In this document: positions 1 to 7,067 of the stretch, one piece after another
Numbering within the stretch: position 1 is the first letter of the stretch
Layout: each line of letters begins with the position of its first letter
Origin: Phycisphaeraceae bacterium
GTDB lineage: Bacteria > Planctomycetota > Phycisphaerae > Phycisphaerales > Phycisphaeraceae
Reading direction: 5' to 3'
DNA: 7,648 nt
Assembly: GCA_007119405.1 (NCBI GenBank)
Contig: SKPT01000113.1
Span: forward strand, 1 to 7,648
The notes under the pieces: generated by a model
Seen by the model: only the letters and a program-made list of their open reading frames with translations
What the model was told of the DNA's origin: nothing
The model's database searches: none
Program-made: the position numbers and the translations under genes

Positions 1-1577
1 ATCGTGCCGCCGGCCCAGGCGCGGACGGTGCCGGCGCGGATGGCGGCGTGGTTGCCGACGGTGAGCTCGGCCGCGCCGCCGGGGCCGGAGCTGGTGCCGG
101 CGATGTTGATGGAGCTGGCGTGCCATCGCGAGTCGGTGCCTCTGAGCTCGATGGTCGCGGCGGCGCCGGGGCTGGCGGCGACGGCGGCGTGGCCGGTGCT
201 GAGCACGCCGCCCTCGACGATGTCAAGGATGGCGGTGCCCGCCAGGGCGGCGGTGAACGCGCCGGGGTTGTCCCAGCGCGAGCCCTCGCCGGCGATTTCG
301 ACCCGGCCGAAGCCATCGCTGGTGTGGCCGATCACGCCCGTGGCGCTGGCGGCGCGGCCGCCGTTCCAGACATTGAGTCTGCCGAAGCGGCCATGCCCGA
401 CGCTCAGCTCCTGCTCGACATTGAGCCGGCCGCTGTCACCCTCGAATTCGTAGATGTAGATTCGGCCGTTTCCGCTGCCCCCGGTGCCGATCTGCGCCGA
501 GCGCACGTTCAGCTCGCCCTGGCCGAGGATGCGGATCTCCGCCCGATTGGAGAAGGTGCTGCCCTGGATGGTCAGGTCGCGCGCGGCGACAGGCTTGGTC
601 ACGTGAATGAAGTAGGAATCCATCGACAGGTCATGCTTGTGGATGTGCACATCCACGTCCGCGGTCGGCGGCAGGCCCCAGTCCCAGTTGGCGCCGTTGT
701 GCCAGACATTGTGCTGAAACCAGCCATCCTGCCACAGGATGCGCGACTGCATCTGCGTCGGGTACGCGAAGCGCAGGCCCAGGTCCTCGAACATGCCCAC
801 TTCGTAATCGAACAGCCCGTGCTGCGACGGCGTGCGCCCGCCGTAGGTCATCACGCCGCCGGTCTCAACGGGATGGGCGATGTTGGGAAACTCGCCCTCG
901 TCCGGGTCGGGGTCCGGCGCGAAGATGCGCACCGGCTGGCCGTGATAAGCAGTGGCCGCGGGCCCGACAAAGGTGATGGGGTCGGCGACGATGAACGGGC
1001 TGTTGCCGGTCGTCGGCGCCAGGCCCATCATGTCGCGCAGGAACAGGTCGAAGTGGTTGAGCTTGCGCCCGGAGAGCCCGCGATGGTAGCCCCAGGTCGT
1101 GCCGCCGCGATACGAACTGGTCATGCCCAGCAGGTGGCCGATCTCATGCAGCGTGGTGGTGACCATGTCCGCTTCGCCGGAGCCCGGCTGGCCGTCGAGC
1201 CCGGTGTACCAGTCGCGGGTGGTGGAGTAGCCGACCCGCCCCATGTGCCCGCTCTCGCCGGTGCGGAACGCGGCCTGCCCGGTGGTCTGCCAGACGTCCA
1301 TCTCGCTCCAGAAGGTGTGGTCGGCGCTGGCCCAGGCGGTGTCGTGGTCCGGGTCCCACCGCGCCTCGGCGCTGAGCAGAATGGTGGTGTCGAACGCCGG
1401 GTCCAGCCACTGCGCCCAGAGATCCGCCGCGTGCCGGATCGCGTCGCGATGGGCGTTGGTGAATTGGCCTTCGTCCTCGTCGAAGCTGAACAGGATCAAC
1501 GGGCTCGCCGACGCCGCCTGGCCGAGCACGAGCACGAGCATCGCGCTGCACGCGACCTTCCGCATCCCTGGATGCAT
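1..1577 (-). CDS. Secreted zinc metalloprotease with T5SS/PEP-CTERM-type repeats (3' end off window)
   Basis: I translated 525 residues from ATG at 1577; the frame stays open to the left edge, so the C-terminus is missing. The start is set by AAAGGA seven bases upstream; an in-frame ATG at 1565 is the alternative. Residues 1-24 look like a signal peptide: RK, a hydrophobic stretch, then an ASA cleavage site. HEIGHLLGM (H144, E145, H148) is a zincin zinc site. The usual metzincin third ligand, three residues after the Gly, is Ser here. FVGPAA (203-208), then H235 and M243 in VMTY, match the layout of leishmanolysin-like and PEP-CTERM-associated metalloproteases, where the third His is distant and precedes a Met-turn. 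A W292...NW298 module follows. Repeats of about 50 residues (SRW at W435 and W485) resemble the T5SS/PEP-CTERM-associated repeat. The protein is probably exported and held at or released from the surface; the missing end may carry a PEP-CTERM signal. The substrate is unknown. Confidence 0.87.
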   Translation of the reverse strand, partial: MHPGMRKVACSAMLVLVLGQAASASPLILFSFDEDEGQFTNAHRDAIRHAADLWAQWLDPAFDTTILLSAEARWDPDHDTAWASADHTFWSEMDVWQTTGQAAFRTGESGHMGRVGYSTTRDWYTGLDGQPGSGEADMVTTTLHEIGHLLGMTSSYRGGTTWGYHRGLSGRKLNHFDLFLRDMMGLAPTTGNSPFIVADPITFVGPAATAYHGQPVRIFAPDPDPDEGEFPNIAHPVETGGVMTYGGRTPSQHGLFDYEVGMFEDLGLRFAYPTQMQSRILWQDGWFQHNVWHNGANWDWGLPPTADVDVHIHKHDLSMDSYFIHVTKPVAARDLTIQGSTFSNRAEIRILGQGELNVRSAQIGTGGSGNGRIYIYEFEGDSGRLNVEQELSVGHGRFGRLNVWNGGRAASATGVIGHTSDGFGRVEIAGEGSRWDNPGAFTAALAGTAILDIVEGGVLSTGHAAVAASPGAAATIELRGTDSRWHASSINIAGTSSGPGGAAELTVGNHAAIRAGTVRAWAGGT

Positions 1578-1584
1578 GACGTGG

Positions 1585-1590
1585 TCCTTT
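1585..1590 (-). promoter_or_regulatory. Ribosome binding site that sets the metalloprotease start
   Basis: AAAGGA on the minus strand lies seven bases before the ATG at 1577. It favours that start over the in-frame ATG at 1565, which would still leave a usable signal peptide. The 213-bp spacer upstream (1578-1790) holds no gene and no clear terminator hairpin. Confidence 0.6.
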
Positions 1591-1790
1591 CCCCCCGCGC
1601 CCGACGGGGTCAGCCGTCCACACGACGGCGGCGTTTCACATGTGGATGATGTGCAGGACAATCGAGCATGATTCACCGCCTCCGTCGGACCGCCGGGTGG
1701 GCAGGCCGGGCCAGAAATGCAGCCTCGTCCAACATAGCCGGTCCGCAACGCCGTGGCAAGCACTTTCCGTCGCGCGCCCCCACCGCCCGT

Positions 1791-3689
1791 TCAACCGGAG
1801 CTCCCGGCAAGGCCCCGTCGCCGCAGCACCAGCAGTCCGCCCAGGCCCAGCATCGCCAGCGTGCCGGGCTCCGGCAATGACGGCGTGTCGCCGCCAACCA
1901 GCAATTGCACGAACGACGCCACGTCGCCGGTGTCGAAGGCGCCATCGCCGTTGATGTCGCCCAGGGCGATCATCGTGTCCTCGTCCACGCCGAACTGGGC
2001 CAGGTAGGCTTCCGGATCGGTTAACGCCAGGACGAACGGCGCCACGTCGCCGGTGTCCACCACGCCGTCGAGGTTCATGTCGCCGAGAAGGAACTCCGCC
2101 ATGACCGACAGCTCGCCGGTCGTCGCGAGTTGATTGTCCCACGCCAGGTTGTCGCCGAGCTCGGGGAGATTGACCTCCGCGAAGGCGCCCTCGGCCGCGC
2201 CGAAGCTGAACAGGTTGAACACGTCGCCCGCGGCGGGCTCAAAGCCATCGAGCAGCACGACGTCGAGCGTGCCGGCCAGCAGCAGACCGCCGGCGATGTC
2301 GAGCTGGTCGTATTCCTCGCCCGGGGTGTTGCCCGCCAGCTCCATGGTGACGGTGGTCGCCTCGCTGAGCCGCACGTCGCCGCCAAAGCTCATCGAGCCG
2401 GGGCTGGACCCCGGGCTGACCTGGCCGAGGAACTCGACGACGCCCTCGCCGGCGAACGCGCCGTTGCCTGTGACGTCGCCGAAGAAGCTGGCGGTGGAGC
2501 CGTCGGCGACGGTGGCCTCGCCGTCATGCGCGACGTCGCCAAAGAAGCTGGCGGTCGTTGAGCCGCCGACGTTGACGCGACCGCCAGCGGTGACGTTGAC
2601 GTCGCCGAAGACCTCGGCCGCGCCGCCGGTCATGTTCAGGTCGCCGTGGTGGCCTAGGCCGCCGGCGGCGTCGATCGCGCCGCCGACGAGGTTGATCGTG
2701 CCCTGGTTGTCCAGCGTCTCGTGCAAGGTAAAGGCCAGGTGCTCCCCCTGGGCGACGCGGATCTCGCCCGTGTTCTCGACGGCGGCGTTGACCGTGCCCG
2801 ACCCGGACAGCAGGCCGGAGTTACCCAGGACGCTGCCCGCGATGTGCATGCCCTGGCTCATGTCGATGGTGCCGGCGTTGGCGATGGCGTCGGCGACGAG
2901 CTCGCCTTGGCCGGCGACCCGGCCGCGGTCGGTGATCGTCGTGTTGCGATCGACCGTGAGGGGCGCGCCGGGCTGAAGCTCGAGCGTCGTGACGCCGTTG
3001 TTGTCGGCGTCGATGATCAGGGCCGCGAGGTCCGTGCTCGATGACGGGCCGATGATCGTGTGCCCGGTGTGCGGGTTTAGCGTGACGGTCGAGTTCACCG
3101 GCGCCGCGCCCGACCAGTTGCCGGGGTTGTCCCACTGGGCGTCGGCGTCGCCGGTCCAGGAGGCATTGGTCAGCGGCGTGAAGGTGAGCGAGCCGATCGA
3201 TTGCGAGGCATTGAGCGCGCCCTCAACACGAAATGCGGCGATGGTCTCGCCGGGGAAGAGCACCCCGACGTGCAGGCTGCCCGAGGCCGAGACGGACTCC
3301 TGTCCGATGATCTGGCCCGTGCGGTCAAACGCCGTGATGTGCGCACTGCCGTTGGCAAGCTCCCAGTCAAAGGACACATCGGTGAGTGTGGCGTCAAGGA
3401 ACTCGAAGTAAAGGGACTCGCCGGTGAGGATCGCGTTAAAGGTGCCTCCCTGCACGCCCAGGCCAAACTGGGATGACATGGCAACGACCCCGGGGCTGAG
3501 GGGGGCGTCCTGCGCCGTGATGCGGACTTGGTCGAAGACCAGCTCCTCGAACTGATCCCCAATGACGTAGTCGGTGAAATCCAGGTGAATTTCATCGCTC
3601 GCCTGAGCGTGAGCGGCGACGAGGCTCAACAACACCGCGGCGGCCGCGGCGCATCGCCAGCGACCCCTCAGGGGTTCATAGTGTGTCAT
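1791..3689 (-). CDS. PEP-CTERM surface protein with dockerin-like calcium loops and autotransporter-like repeats
   Basis: This is a complete 632-residue protein from ATG at 3689 to TGA at 1791-1793; a TTG one codon upstream is less likely. Residues 1-30 form a signal peptide (RGRWR, Ala/Leu/Val core, AQA site). Residues 31-173 are a beta-rich domain of unknown family. A WTGDADAQWDNPGNW module (178-192) leads into strand-turn repeats (about 200-425), with VFGDV/FFGDV recurring every 20-22 residues. PGSSPG (426-431) opens a conserved C-terminal beta domain seen in many planctomycete and cyanobacterial PEP-CTERM proteins (EYDQLDIAG, FEPAAGDVFNLFSFG). Two dockerin-like loops follow, DMNLDGVVD (537-545) and DINGDGAFD (578-586), with Asp/Asn at the calcium positions. 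The end is PEPGTLAMLGLGGLLVLRRR: the PEP motif, a membrane segment and a basic tail, which an exosortase would process. The likely role is a secreted surface or matrix protein; no enzymatic domain is visible. No strong Shine-Dalgarno sequence precedes the ATG. Confidence 0.92.
   Translation of the reverse strand: MTHYEPLRGRWRCAAAAAVLLSLVAAHAQASDEIHLDFTDYVIGDQFEELVFDQVRITAQDAPLSPGVVAMSSQFGLGVQGGTFNAILTGESLYFEFLDATLTDVSFDWELANGSAHITAFDRTGQIIGQESVSASGSLHVGVLFPGETIAAFRVEGALNASQSIGSLTFTPLTNASWTGDADAQWDNPGNWSGAAPVNSTVTLNPHTGHTIIGPSSSTDLAALIIDADNNGVTTLELQPGAPLTVDRNTTITDRGRVAGQGELVADAIANAGTIDMSQGMHIAGSVLGNSGLLSGSGTVNAAVENTGEIRVAQGEHLAFTLHETLDNQGTINLVGGAIDAAGGLGHHGDLNMTGGAAEVFGDVNVTAGGRVNVGGSTTASFFGDVAHDGEATVADGSTASFFGDVTGNGAFAGEGVVEFLGQVSPGSSPGSMSFGGDVRLSEATTVTMELAGNTPGEEYDQLDIAGGLLLAGTLDVVLLDGFEPAAGDVFNLFSFGAAEGAFAEVNLPELGDNLAWDNQLATTGELSVMAEFLLGDMNLDGVVDTGDVAPFVLALTDPEAYLAQFGVDEDTMIALGDINGDGAFDTGDVASFVQLLVGGDTPSLPEPGTLAMLGLGGLLVLRRRGLAGSSG
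1909..2057 (-). repeat. Direct repeat encoding the two dockerin-like calcium loops
   Basis: Bases 1909-1934 and 2032-2057 match at 25 of 26 positions. Each encodes DTGDVA(P/S)FV just after the Asp-rich loop. The DNA-level similarity suggests that one half of the dockerin-like pair arose by duplication or is kept alike by conversion. The spacing is 123 bp, or 41 codons. Confidence 0.8.
2472..2555 (-). repeat. 60-bp-period direct repeat in the beta-repeat region
   Basis: Bases 2472-2495 and 2532-2555 match at 23 of 24 positions and start exactly 60 bp, or 20 codons, apart. Both encode TASFFGDV. A more diverged third copy (VFGDV) lies about 22 codons upstream in the protein. This fits a beta-solenoid with one turn per 20 or so residues. 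Confidence 0.75.
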
Positions 3690-3775
3690 CAAAAAGCTTT
3701 CGGACAGGACGTCGTCAGCTGGTGATCGACCGGCTCAAGATCGAGCCGCAGCGGTTACCTCGACAGGCCGAGATA
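3690..3775 (-). promoter_or_regulatory. Candidate structured 5' leader of the PEP-CTERM gene
   Basis: Upstream of the ATG at 3689, bases 3731-3748 form a perfect 6-bp stem (CGGCTC / GAGCCG) with a 6-base loop, about 42 bases before the start codon. Just beyond it, on the minus strand, CTCG-GCCTGT-CGAG can form a second hairpin around 3759-3772. I recognise no named riboswitch. The leader could be a regulatory RNA structure or simply chance pairing in GC-rich DNA. Confidence 0.3.
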
Positions 3776-3820
3776 TCCCAGCATTTCCCGATCAGCCCGG
3801 TGCTGACCGCCTCACACCCC

Positions 3821-3849
3821 AGCCTACCATCGCATGGCCCGTGTTCCAA
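3821..3849 (-). promoter_or_regulatory. Possible sigma70-type promoter of the PEP-CTERM gene
   Basis: On the minus strand, TTGGAA (3844-3849) and TAGGCT (3821-3826) are separated by 17 bases. They match the -35 and -10 consensus at 4 and 3 of 6 positions. A start near 3814 would give a leader of about 125 bases containing the hairpins. The match is weak. Confidence 0.22.
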
Positions 3850-3880
3850 CCCCTTTCATCGCCTGAGTCGCGACAAATCC

Positions 3881-4086
3881 AGCCACAAATGAACACGAAT
3901 CAACACGAATTCTCAGGCTGGGTCCGAAAACCGCATCGGTGGGGGGGCCACTGGTGGCTTGCCCACCAGTGCATGGGGGTGCGGGGCGCACACTGGTGGA
4001 CAAGCCACCAGTGGCATCCGTGTGCAGGCGTATTCGGACGGAGCCTGAATTTCAGTATTTGTGTCTATTCGTGTTCATTCGTGGCT
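3881..4086. mobile_element. 206-bp imperfect palindromic, MITE-like intergenic element
   Basis: The left arm (3881-3971) and right arm (3991-4086) are imperfect inverted copies around a 19-base centre. Best-matched parts: the outer 20 bases (AGCCAC[A/G]AATGAACACGAAT, 19 of 20), an internal stretch with TCAGGCT and GTCCGAA in both arms, and the inner 24 bases (23 of 24). A gap of about 5 bases is needed in the outer third. The element encodes no transposase, and I see no clear target duplication at its ends. It lies 75 bp past the lyase stop and about 190 bp before the PEP-CTERM gene start. A folded transcript could act as a terminator or insulator. From memory, GAACACGAAT-type and CACTGGTGG-type segments recur between genes in planctomycetes; I could not check this here. 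Confidence 0.75.
3947..4015. repeat. Twin hairpins that are also complementary to each other
   Basis: Hairpin 1 is CACTGGTGG (3949-3957), loop CTTGC, CCACCAGTG (3963-3971). Hairpin 2 is CACTGGTGG (3991-3999), loop ACAAG, CCACCAGTG (4005-4013). Both 9-bp stems are perfect. Bases 3947-3971 also pair with 3991-4015 with one mismatch in 25, so the strand can form either two small hairpins or one long one. This is the core of the 206-bp element. Confidence 0.85.
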
Positions 4087-4160
4087 ACTGTCCTCCCCGC
4101 ATCGCGCCCGCCGTGCAGCGCTGCCGGTCGTTGGATGAGCCAGGGTGTGGCGAGGCGAAG

Positions 4161-6797
4161 TCATGGCGCCTGCCGCGGCGATTGAACCCGTTCCGCGAGA
4201 TCGCCCGCCTTGCCCTTGAGGCCGGTGCCCTGACACCGCAGGGACGTGCCGTCGACGAGGCCGACGTAGCGGAGCTGGCTGTCGCGATCGTAGCGGGCCG
4301 CGGCGAGCGTGCCGTTGGCGCGGAGGTCGCCGGCCTCAAGCGTGCCCTTGCCGGTGTGACGCCAGAGCAAGCGGTCGCGGCGGCCGTCGTCGTGGCGCAC
4401 GTCGATGAGCATGCCGCGGGTTCGACCCTGGCCGACGGGGCGCGTGGTGACGCGGGCGTGGCTCTCGCTGCCGCTGGCGAAGGGGATGGCGACGGTGACG
4501 CCGTGCAGCGGCAGGCGCTTGCGCCGTGAGACGACGGCGCAGGGCGTGGGCTTGACCTCGCCGTCAAGGGCAATGAAGCCCTGGACGGGGTTCTCCTGCC
4601 CGGTGACGATGCGCTTGTCCGCCCGCCGCCAGTCGCCGCGACAGATCAGCTCGAGGTTGGCCCGGCTCAGGCGCTGGGTACGGATGACGCCCGCCTCGTC
4701 GTCAACACGAACGTGCATGGGCGTGAAGTGCCAGTGGGCGGCGGCCTCGTGCGTGCCCGGGCCGGTGACGCTGTCGAGGATCAGCCAGTAGTCGGGGCGG
4801 ACAAAGACGAGGGCGCGCGTGTGGGTGATGCCCGTCAGCGGCACGGCCCCGGCGTCGTTGCCGCTGGCGGTGCTGCCGACGTGTGAGGCGAGGTCGGCGT
4901 AGGGCTCGTCGTAGGACGCCTGGGCGAAGTCGAGCCCCTGGCCCGCGGCCCAGGTCGCCTGGCCGCGGTTGGAGCTCTGGAACTTCCTGAACCGCCCGCT
5001 GCCGCGGCGCCACTGGCTGCGCCCGTCAATGTCGATCGTGTTGTGCGCCGTGCTGGTGCGGAAGTGGCTGACGACGGGGTCCGCCTGGTAGGAGCTGATG
5101 CCCGGGTCGACGAGCAAGGGTGTGCCGTGGGCGTAGAGCTCGACGTGCAGCTTGTCCTCGTGCTGGTGGCTGGCGCCGAACTGGCCCAGGTCCATGAACG
5201 CCCAGAGGTCGTCGGCCTGCCAGCCGCTGCGCATCACGGCATGGCCGGCGTCGGCGTAGTGGACGCTGCCGACGTGCGCGGGGCGCTTGCCCTCGTCGCC
5301 GCCGCTGCCCGCCCAGATCCAGTCGGCGCGGCGCATCGCGCGGCCGGCGGCGAGCAGGCGGCTGTTGCCGCGCGGCAGGGCGCCGCCGGCGTCGTTGGGC
5401 ACCGGGTAGCTGCCCTCCGGCCGCGTGATGCCCACGAGGTAGTCATACATCGCCGTCAGCCGATCCAGGTACCTGCGCGAGAAGCGGTGGCCGCGGAACT
5501 GGGCCCGCTGGCGGGCGTTGAAGAACAGTTCTGCACACATCGTGTGGTAGTTGGGCGAAAGCTCGAACTGGGCACCGTCGGGGAAGACCTGACGCTGCAT
5601 CTCGCGCTCGAGCCGCGTCATGCCCTGCTTGATCCAGTGCGAAGCGCGGCGGAAAAACGGCACCGTCACGCCCGCGGTGATCAAGGCCGTCGACTCGCTG
5701 ACGTACCAGTTGTTGTGGCCCCAGTAATTGAGCAGGTGCTCGGCGTGGGCGTGGATCATCTTCACCATGTTGACGAGGGTGCGGTCGGCAAAGGCATCGC
5801 TGCGCCGCGCCACGTCGAGCACGTGGGGCCAGGGGCGGTTGATCCGCAGCGACGTCGAGAGCGTTTCCCACGCCGGATCCAGCCCGCCGTTGTGGCCCAT
5901 CGGCTCGGGGTTCTGCCTGATCCAGGAGCGCATGAGCTGATCGAGCTTGCGCGCGTGCCTGGCGTGGCCGGTGGCGCGGAAGGCGTCGGCCAGGCGCACC
6001 ATCCAGCCGTGCCGGTTGAACGCGTGGTTCCACTCCAGGTAGCCGACGGGGTTGCAGTGCCAGTCGATCTTGCGCGGCAGTTGCTGGCCGAGGATGTGAT
6101 GCCGATGGATCTGCTCGACTTCGCTCGCGGGCATGCCCGCCTTGGCGCTGACCTCCTTGACCGGCGGCTGGGGCAGCTTGCGCATCGCCCTGGCCAAAGC
6201 GGCGATCGCCTCGGCGGTGCGCCCGCGCTCGGCGTGACGCGCCACCGTGCGCAACCGCGGTTGGTCGAGATCGAGCGCTTCAAGAAGCTCGTCATCGCTC
6301 ATGCGCGGCCCGGGCGGCATCTGGACATGCTGAAGCTCGATCGACCCGATCGCCACCTCGCCCTTATCGTGCCGGGCGTGCAGGTCCAGCTCGATCGTCG
6401 CGATCTGCTTCCAGCCGTCGGGGAAGCCGGTCGCGACCAGGTTCACCGCCGGCATGAACAGCCGCTGCCAGCCGCGCCAGGGGCCCGGCTGGTTGAAGTG
6501 CAGCACGTTGGAATAGATGTCGTTGACCGCCATACCGGGATGCCGGCTGGCGCAGCGCAGGCGCGTGACCAGCGTGCCGTCGAACGGCCGCAGCGGCTTG
6601 AGATGCACGAGAAGCGCGTTGTACGCCGAGAGGTCCGGCTGCGGCGGGTCGACGTGAACCCGGGCGTTGGTCGTCACCACCAGGTGCGACCGGCCGGCCT
6701 CGCGCATCGTCCGATGCTTGCCGTCAACGCGTGCCGAGGCGGCGATCTGCTCGCTGTCGAGCAGCGCCTGCTGCCTTGTCAACCGGTCCGGCGTCAT
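4161..6797 (-). CDS. Heparinase II/III family polysaccharide lyase homologue
   Basis: This is a complete 878-residue protein. ATG at 6797 is chosen over an upstream GTG at 6827 because AAAGGAA lies seven bases before it. Residues 1-160 are beta-rich and may be a carbohydrate-binding-like module; 165-215 is a helical linker. Residues 240-500 fit the alpha/alpha toroid of the family: AWETLSTSLRIN, GHNNWYVSE (360-368), FPDGAQFELSPNYH (405-418). Asn363, Tyr417 and His418 lie where related lyases carry catalytic or substrate-contacting residues. Residues 541-592 open the C-terminal beta-sandwich domain with SHQHEDKLHVELYAHGTPLL, VDPGISSY and TAHNTIDIDG (His544, His546, His585). Such enzymes cleave uronic-acid polysaccharides by beta-elimination; heparin, alginate or another acidic glycan cannot be told apart here. 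No signal peptide is visible from either start, which is odd for this family. The protein may be cytoplasmic or exported by another route. Confidence 0.92.
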   Translation of the reverse strand: MTPDRLTRQQALLDSEQIAASARVDGKHRTMREAGRSHLVVTTNARVHVDPPQPDLSAYNALLVHLKPLRPFDGTLVTRLRCASRHPGMAVNDIYSNVLHFNQPGPWRGWQRLFMPAVNLVATGFPDGWKQIATIELDLHARHDKGEVAIGSIELQHVQMPPGPRMSDDELLEALDLDQPRLRTVARHAERGRTAEAIAALARAMRKLPQPPVKEVSAKAGMPASEVEQIHRHHILGQQLPRKIDWHCNPVGYLEWNHAFNRHGWMVRLADAFRATGHARHARKLDQLMRSWIRQNPEPMGHNGGLDPAWETLSTSLRINRPWPHVLDVARRSDAFADRTLVNMVKMIHAHAEHLLNYWGHNNWYVSESTALITAGVTVPFFRRASHWIKQGMTRLEREMQRQVFPDGAQFELSPNYHTMCAELFFNARQRAQFRGHRFSRRYLDRLTAMYDYLVGITRPEGSYPVPNDAGGALPRGNSRLLAAGRAMRRADWIWAGSGGDEGKRPAHVGSVHYADAGHAVMRSGWQADDLWAFMDLGQFGASHQHEDKLHVELYAHGTPLLVDPGISSYQADPVVSHFRTSTAHNTIDIDGRSQWRRGSGRFRKFQSSNRGQATWAAGQGLDFAQASYDEPYADLASHVGSTASGNDAGAVPLTGITHTRALVFVRPDYWLILDSVTGPGTHEAAAHWHFTPMHVRVDDEAGVIRTQRLSRANLELICRGDWRRADKRIVTGQENPVQGFIALDGEVKPTPCAVVSRRKRLPLHGVTVAIPFASGSESHARVTTRPVGQGRTRGMLIDVRHDDGRRDRLLWRHTGKGTLEAGDLRANGTLAAARYDRDSQLRYVGLVDGTSLRCQGTGLKGKAGDLAERVQSPRQAP

Positions 6798-6804
6798 GTG
6801 GGTG

Positions 6805-6811
6805 TTCCTTT
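6805..6811 (-). promoter_or_regulatory. Ribosome binding site that sets the lyase start
   Basis: AAAGGAA on the minus strand lies seven bases before ATG 6797. The alternative GTG at 6827 is preceded only by a GC-rich run with no purine-rich site, so the ten extra residues are probably not translated. Confidence 0.65.
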
Positions 6812-6937
6812 GAGGGTCTGCCGGCACGGGGGCGGCGCGGCCGGCGCCCGACGTGCGCGCGTGCTGGAGCTGTGGCGGGCATTGATGAGCCGCTGGCCCG
6901 GATCATTCAGAATAACCACGGATGGGCATGAAAAACC

Positions 6938-6976
6938 TGTCGCTCGACAATAGCCCATGAGTCAATGGTTGGCTCA
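6938..6976 (-). promoter_or_regulatory. Two small palindromes upstream of the lyase gene, possible operators
   Basis: TGTCG-CT-CGACA (6938-6949) is a perfect 5-bp inverted repeat. TGAGTCAA-TGG-TTGGCTCA (6958-6976) is an 8-bp inverted repeat with one mismatch. They lie 140-180 bp before the lyase start, in a spacer that is locally richer in AT. They could bind a dimeric regulator of the lyase gene, but no regulator gene is in the window and palindromes this short also arise by chance. Confidence 0.25.
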
Positions 6977-7067
6977 GATTCGATCATCTTGAGGAGCAAC
7001 GGGTAGGAACAGCGTAGCACATCATGTCGGCCTGGACTAACACCAGAACAGCATTCAGGTCTCCATC

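Noticed and set aside
48..1649. 533-codon open frame on the plus strand
   Set aside because: It lies antisense to the metalloprotease, whose frame has a signal peptide, a zinc site and repeats. The plus-strand protein is Ala/Gly/Arg/Val-rich with no recognisable domain, as expected from GC-rich antisense frames.
1578..1790. Possible terminator or promoter between the PEP-CTERM and metalloprotease genes
   Set aside because: I found no stem-loop with a T-run and only a poor promoter match (TTGTCC, 17 bases, TGAAAC on the minus strand), so none is annotated.
1909..2057. Short repeats considered as a CRISPR array
   Set aside because: There are only two copies, they are in frame inside a coding sequence, and they encode the conserved dockerin-like loop flank.
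3871..4096. Target-site duplication around the 206-bp element
   Set aside because: The flanking bases (ACAAATCC on the left, ACTGTCCT on the right) do not match as a direct repeat.
3841..4185. Plus-strand open frame across the palindromic element
   Set aside because: Its HWW...HQW-type peptide is just the translation of the inverted CACTGGTGG repeats; there is no coding signal outside the element.
6798..6827. GTG start that would add ten residues to the lyase
   Set aside because: There is no ribosome binding site before it, whereas AAAGGAA is well spaced before the ATG at 6797.
5043..6953. 636-codon open frame on the plus strand
   Set aside because: It lies antisense to the lyase gene, which has clear family motifs throughout. 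The plus-strand product is low-complexity and shows no family.
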